A stretch of DNA of 24,654 bases from a virus. Location: positions 1 to 24,654 of the IMG/VR virus record IMGVR_UViG_3300008116_000274. The stretch is one strand, 5' to 3'. The position numbers were made by a program, and so were the translations under genes. The notes under the pieces are model-generated. The model was not told the DNA's origin and did not search any database. It saw only the letters and a program-made list of their open reading frames with translations. How positions within the stretch are numbered: position 1 is the stretch's first letter; every line of letters begins with the position of its first letter. Below, piece by piece: positions 21,982 to 24,654 of the stretch.

Positions 21982-22598
21982 GCATGATTGAACTTCAGAA
22001 GAAGATTGGCGTAACGGCTGACGGGGCTTTTGGCCCCGGCACGCTGAAGGCCGCTGCGGCCTATTACAAGCTGTCGCCCAACCGCGCTGCCCACTTTTTC
22101 GCTCAGTGCGCGCATGAAAGCGGCAACTTCAAGGCGTTCAGTGAGAACCTGAACTACGGCGCGAAGGGTCTGCGCGGCATTTTTGGGAAGTACTTTCAGA
22201 CAGACGCAATAGCCAAGGCTTATGAACGCCAGCCGCAACGCATTGCTAACCGCGCCTACGCCAACCGCATGGGTAACGGCGACGAAGCGTCGGGCGAAGG
22301 GTTCGCATACAAGGGTCGAGGCCCCCTCCAACTCACCGGGAAGAACAATTACCGCGCATTTGGCCGGTACATTGGTCGCGAACAGGAGATTTTGGACAAT
22401 CCAGACCTTGTGGCTACTGAACTGGGCTTTGAAAGCGCCCTGTGGTTCTTCGACGCAAACAAGCTGTGGGGCATCTGCGATCAGGGCATCAATGACGCCT
22501 CGATCCTAGCACTGAGTTCCAGAATTAACGGCAGCAAAAATCCGCATGGGTTGGCTGACCGCAAACTGAAAACCAAGAAATATGCTTCTTGGTTGTAA
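21978..22598 (+). CDS. Endolysin, GH19 chitinase-like muramidase (206 aa)
   Basis: The product should cut the glycan strands of peptidoglycan to release phage. The first 30 residues (IELQKKIGVTADGAFGPGTL, KAAAAYY) look like a short peptidoglycan-binding motif with the D-G-x-F-G-P-x-T signature. The GH19-type catalytic part follows: QCAHESGNFKAFSENLNYGA holds the likely catalytic Glu47 and Glu56, then FAYKGRGPLQLTGKNNYRAF is the family's best conserved block, and GFESALWFFDANKLW and RINGSKNPHGLADR complete the usual order. Length is typical for GH19 phage lysins. No signal peptide is seen, so export would need a holin. ATG 21978 overlaps the previous stop as ATGA and follows GGCGGAG. A second ATG at 21984 is possible, and an in-frame TTG at 21960 is unlikely. 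Confidence 0.92.
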   Translation: MSMIELQKKIGVTADGAFGPGTLKAAAAYYKLSPNRAAHFFAQCAHESGNFKAFSENLNYGAKGLRGIFGKYFQTDAIAKAYERQPQRIANRAYANRMGNGDEASGEGFAYKGRGPLQLTGKNNYRAFGRYIGREQEILDNPDLVATELGFESALWFFDANKLWGICDQGINDASILALSSRINGSKNPHGLADRKLKTKKYASWL

Positions 22599-22609
22599 GG
22601 AGAACGACT

Positions 22610-22795
22610 ATGCTTAATTTGAAGAAACTCATCCAGAAGGAAGCCGAGAAGGCCATCCTCAAGAAGGCTGTAGGCAAAATCCTGCCAATGGACGCGGAAG
22701 CAAAGCCTGCCCTCGGCTGGAAAGCCAAGCTTGCGGGCGGGTTAGCGGTCGTTGCGACGATCGCCGGTCTGCTTTCACAGTACCTTGCTGGGTAA
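22610..22795 (+). CDS. Small C-terminal-anchored membrane protein (61 aa)
   Basis: The product starts MLNLKKLIQKEAEKAILKKA, a strongly amphipathic Lys-rich helix, and ends with one hydrophobic segment (LAGGLAVVATIAGLLSQYLA). It follows the endolysin by 11 bases with a strong AAGGAGA ribosome site. A basic helix plus a single membrane segment could be a pinholin-like or antiholin-like partner of the lysis genes. The total length (61) is in the range of small holins, but with only one membrane segment and no known motif the call is by position and topology. An earlier in-frame start at 22589 overlaps the lysin end and precedes the ribosome site, so it is not favoured. Confidence 0.7.
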   Translation: MLNLKKLIQKEAEKAILKKAVGKILPMDAEAKPALGWKAKLAGGLAVVATIAGLLSQYLAG

Positions 22796-22803
22796 TCAAC
22801 AAA

Positions 22804-22826
22804 TTCGCCGCGCCAGTCGCGGCGAA
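22804..22826. terminator. Perfect inverted repeat after the lysis block, possible terminator
   Basis: TTCGCCGCG (22804-22812) pairs exactly with CGCGGCGAA (22818-22826) around the loop CCAGT. No T-run follows directly (GGCTGTTATTCT), so it may be a weak terminator or mRNA-end stabiliser. The AT-rich stretch that follows (22830-22858) could hold a promoter but no good -35/-10 pair was found. Confidence 0.45.
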
Positions 22827-22865
22827 GGCTGTTATTCTAACTTAAATCTGTTATAGGGGCGTATT

Positions 22866-23519
22866 ATGGCCACTGCGATGACGTTTACATCTCTAAAGCA
22901 GGACGTGCAGCGCTACCTTGAGCGTGGGGATACGCTTGCCTCCGACCCAATCGTCTTCGAGCAGATCCCGCGTCTGATCAACCTCGCCGAGCGTCGCATC
23001 GCCCGCGAGCTGAAGATCCAAGGCTTCATCAACGTCGTCACTGCGCAACTATCTGCGGGCAATCCCGTAGTGGACAAGCCCGACAGGTGGCGCGACACCG
23101 TGTCGATGTTTATCGGCACCGGCGCAGACAACAACAGCCGCACGGCGTTGTACACGCGCAGCTACGATTATTTGCGCAGCTATTGGCCCGACGCCACCGA
23201 AACCGCGCAGCCGATATTCTACAGCGACTATGACTATAATCACTGGCTCGTCGCGCCGACACCCGACGTAGATTACCCAATCGAGATCCTGTACTACCAA
23301 CTGCCGCCGCTCCTCGACGAGGAGGCGCAGACAAACTGGCTCACCGAAAACGCACCCGAAATCCTTCTGTATGCCACCCTCCTAGAGGCGACGCCATTCC
23401 TGAAGAACGACGAGCGCATCCCTGTATGGCAAAATATGTACGACCGTGCGGCTGGCATGTTGAATGGCGAAGACCTCGCCAAGATACTCGACCGCAGCGC
23501 CACTCGTAAGGAGGCTTAA
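22866..23519 (+). CDS. Phage adaptor protein (SU10-type)
   Basis: The 217-residue product matches the adaptor family that forms a ring beneath the portal in SU10-like podoviruses. It begins with TFTSLKQDVQRYLERGD, then the typical IVFEQIPRLINLAERRIARE helix, followed by LKIQGFINVVTAQLSAGNPV, DRWRDTVSMFIG, and RSYDYLRSYWPDATETAQPI. WLVAPTPDVDYPIEILYYQL and the helical end LLYATLLEATPFLKNDERIP also fit the family order. ATG 22866 follows AGGGG, in a fresh transcription context after the hairpin at 22804. It is separated from the head block by the whole fibre and lysis region and is directly followed by a second fibre gene. Family recognition is good. Its relation to the adaptor-like gene at 9156 is unclear. 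Confidence 0.85.
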   Translation: MATAMTFTSLKQDVQRYLERGDTLASDPIVFEQIPRLINLAERRIARELKIQGFINVVTAQLSAGNPVVDKPDRWRDTVSMFIGTGADNNSRTALYTRSYDYLRSYWPDATETAQPIFYSDYDYNHWLVAPTPDVDYPIEILYYQLPPLLDEEAQTNWLTENAPEILLYATLLEATPFLKNDERIPVWQNMYDRAAGMLNGEDLAKILDRSATRKEA

Positions 23520-23521
23520 AG

Positions 23522-24654
23522 ATGTCTGGCAGTTTCACTCAAGTCTTCGGCGGCACGACGATATACCCCGCAGACGTTTCCTACCTCTCGCTGGCGCTCA
23601 ACGCCGACATCGCGCTTAACTGGCCAGTTGGCGCAGGCGAGGGCGACAGCGTCGTCGCACGCATCATCGACATCACACCGACAGGGCCGTTCACCGTCAC
23701 GCTTCCCGACGCGACTGCCGTCAGCGTCGGCCAGACAATCCTGTTCAACAACCTCGGCCCCGACACCATCACCATCGACAACGCCGCAGGCAACGCAATT
23801 CTGAGCATTGGCGCAGGCGAGCAGTGGCAGGCGTACCTCATTAACAACACCACCGTCGGCGGTATTTGGCGCACGTTCCGCTACGGCGCTGCCGTGGCGC
23901 AGGCACAAGCTGCGGCCCTCGCCGGTGCCGGTCTGATCGCAGACGGTTCGGAACTCGCACAGAATTACGAAGTCGTTGACTTCTCCATCACGCCCTACAG
24001 CCTCACGGCCCCTGACCGCGCTAAGATCTTTGTCTGGACCGGCGGCCTCGGCACGCTGAACTTGCCGACGGCCGTTGGCGCTGGCGACGGCTGGTTCGTG
24101 CAGGTCCGCAACGGCGGCCAAGGCGACTTGACCATCGACCCGTCTGGCACGGAGCTCATCAACGCGGCGTCCACGCTCCGCCTGCAGCCGGGCGACAGCG
24201 CCGTGGTCGTCAGCGACGGCATCCAGTGGTACACCATCGGCCTCGGACAGCAGGCCGTCTTCGCCTTTGACTACACGACCATCGCCGTCACCGGCGGCAC
24301 GTACACGCTCTCTGGATCTGAGCTGAACCGTATCGCGTACAAGTTCAACGGCACGCTGACGTCCAACGCCAACATCGTCGTGCCAGCAACGGTCCAACAG
24401 TATTGGGTGAACAACGCCACGACCGGCGCGTTCACACTCGGCATCAAGACCGCCAGCGGCGCGGCCACACTGGTTACTCAGGGCGAGACCGCGATCCTGT
24501 ACTGCGACGGTACGGACATCATCTCGGCAACTACATCCGCGCCCTTCGCGGGCATCTTACCTGTATTGCAGGGCGGCACCGGCGCGAACAACCCAACCTC
24601 GGCGCGCACCAACTTGGGCGCGACGGGCATCGGCGCTGCGCTCTTCACTGCGGC
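23522..24654 (+). CDS. Second fibre or virion structural protein, 5' part (3' truncated)
   Basis: The frame is open from ATG 23522 to the window end (377 residues seen), so the gene continues to the right. It starts SGSFTQVFGGTTIYPADVSY, LSLALNADIALNWP, then shows three loosely similar beta units of about 85 residues: one around FTVTLPDATAVSVGQTILFN, one around GTLNLPTAVGAGDGWFVQVR and one around TSNANIVVPATVQQYWVNNA. Each ends with a 'G---W' or 'G---ILYCDG' strand. The visible end has GGTGANNPTSARTNLGAT, the same fibre repeat type as in the giant fibre upstream. The strong ribosome site AAGGAGG at 23508-23514 and the position after the adaptor support a major virion protein. It could be the main side fibre or a nozzle-associated fibre. 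Confidence 0.85.
   Translation, partial: MSGSFTQVFGGTTIYPADVSYLSLALNADIALNWPVGAGEGDSVVARIIDITPTGPFTVTLPDATAVSVGQTILFNNLGPDTITIDNAAGNAILSIGAGEQWQAYLINNTTVGGIWRTFRYGAAVAQAQAAALAGAGLIADGSELAQNYEVVDFSITPYSLTAPDRAKIFVWTGGLGTLNLPTAVGAGDGWFVQVRNGGQGDLTIDPSGTELINAASTLRLQPGDSAVVVSDGIQWYTIGLGQQAVFAFDYTTIAVTGGTYTLSGSELNRIAYKFNGTLTSNANIVVPATVQQYWVNNATTGAFTLGIKTASGAATLVTQGETAILYCDGTDIISATTSAPFAGILPVLQGGTGANNPTSARTNLGATGIGAALFTA

Noticed and set aside
23516-24397. - strand open frame (293 codons) opposite the second fibre gene
   Set aside because: Shadow of the fibre frame. Composition is Val/Arg/Gly/Asp-rich with no motif.
1-24654. tRNA genes, CRISPR arrays, integrase or insertion sequences
   Set aside because: None was recognised by eye on either strand. 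A tRNA scan would be needed to exclude tRNAs formally.

Overview
The window is a fragment of a tailed double-stranded DNA phage genome (Caudoviricetes). It carries the late region for DNA packaging, head, neck, fibres and lysis. Every gene I can support lies on the + strand, and most start codons overlap or closely follow the previous stop, so the layout is one or a few long late operons. No tail sheath, tail tube or tape-measure gene is seen. The portal and connector proteins look like those of short-tailed phages of the P22/SU10 type, so a podovirus-like virion is the best reading. The DNA is GC-rich overall. Several small conserved families here (DUF6321-like, DUF5856-like, DUF7936-like) are, from memory, typical of marine and freshwater environmental phages including cyanophages. 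The host cannot be named from the sequence; a GC-rich Gram-negative bacterium is an inference.

Layout. 2-802: 3' end of the large terminase. 814-3384: large portal with a Gln/Met-rich coiled tail. 3397-4164: two small proteins and a GroES-like co-chaperonin. 4196-7210: scaffold, an unidentified head-cluster protein, a putative decoration protein and the major capsid protein. 7260-9038: two putative minor structural proteins and three small very basic proteins, separated by strong hairpins and closed by a terminator at 9050-9080. 9156-10698: a neck/adaptor-like protein with an apparent inserted beta domain and a tandem pair of zinc-ribbon-like proteins. 10695-17246: a 2183-residue fibre ending in a Peptidase_S74 intramolecular chaperone. 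17248-18112: three small conserved proteins. 18112-22795: seven tightly packed genes for membrane, exported and lysis proteins, including a GH19-type endolysin. 22866-24654: a second, SU10-type adaptor and the 5' part of a second fibre gene.

How the genes work together. Scaffold and co-chaperonin would support capsid assembly around the portal. Terminase fills the head, adaptors close the neck, and the two fibre genes supply receptor-binding structures. The 18112-22795 block combines a lysin, holin-like membrane proteins and two large proteins with signal-peptide-like N termini: an Asn/Thr/Ser low-complexity protein and a nidogen-like protein with an acidic linker. That block is the part least explained by known phage biology and is the best candidate for an undescribed system, acting at the host envelope or on the virion.

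No tRNA, CRISPR array, insertion sequence or integrase was recognised. There is no gene-free stretch over 300 bases; the longest gap is 9039-9155. All family assignments are from reading the translated sequences without any database search.
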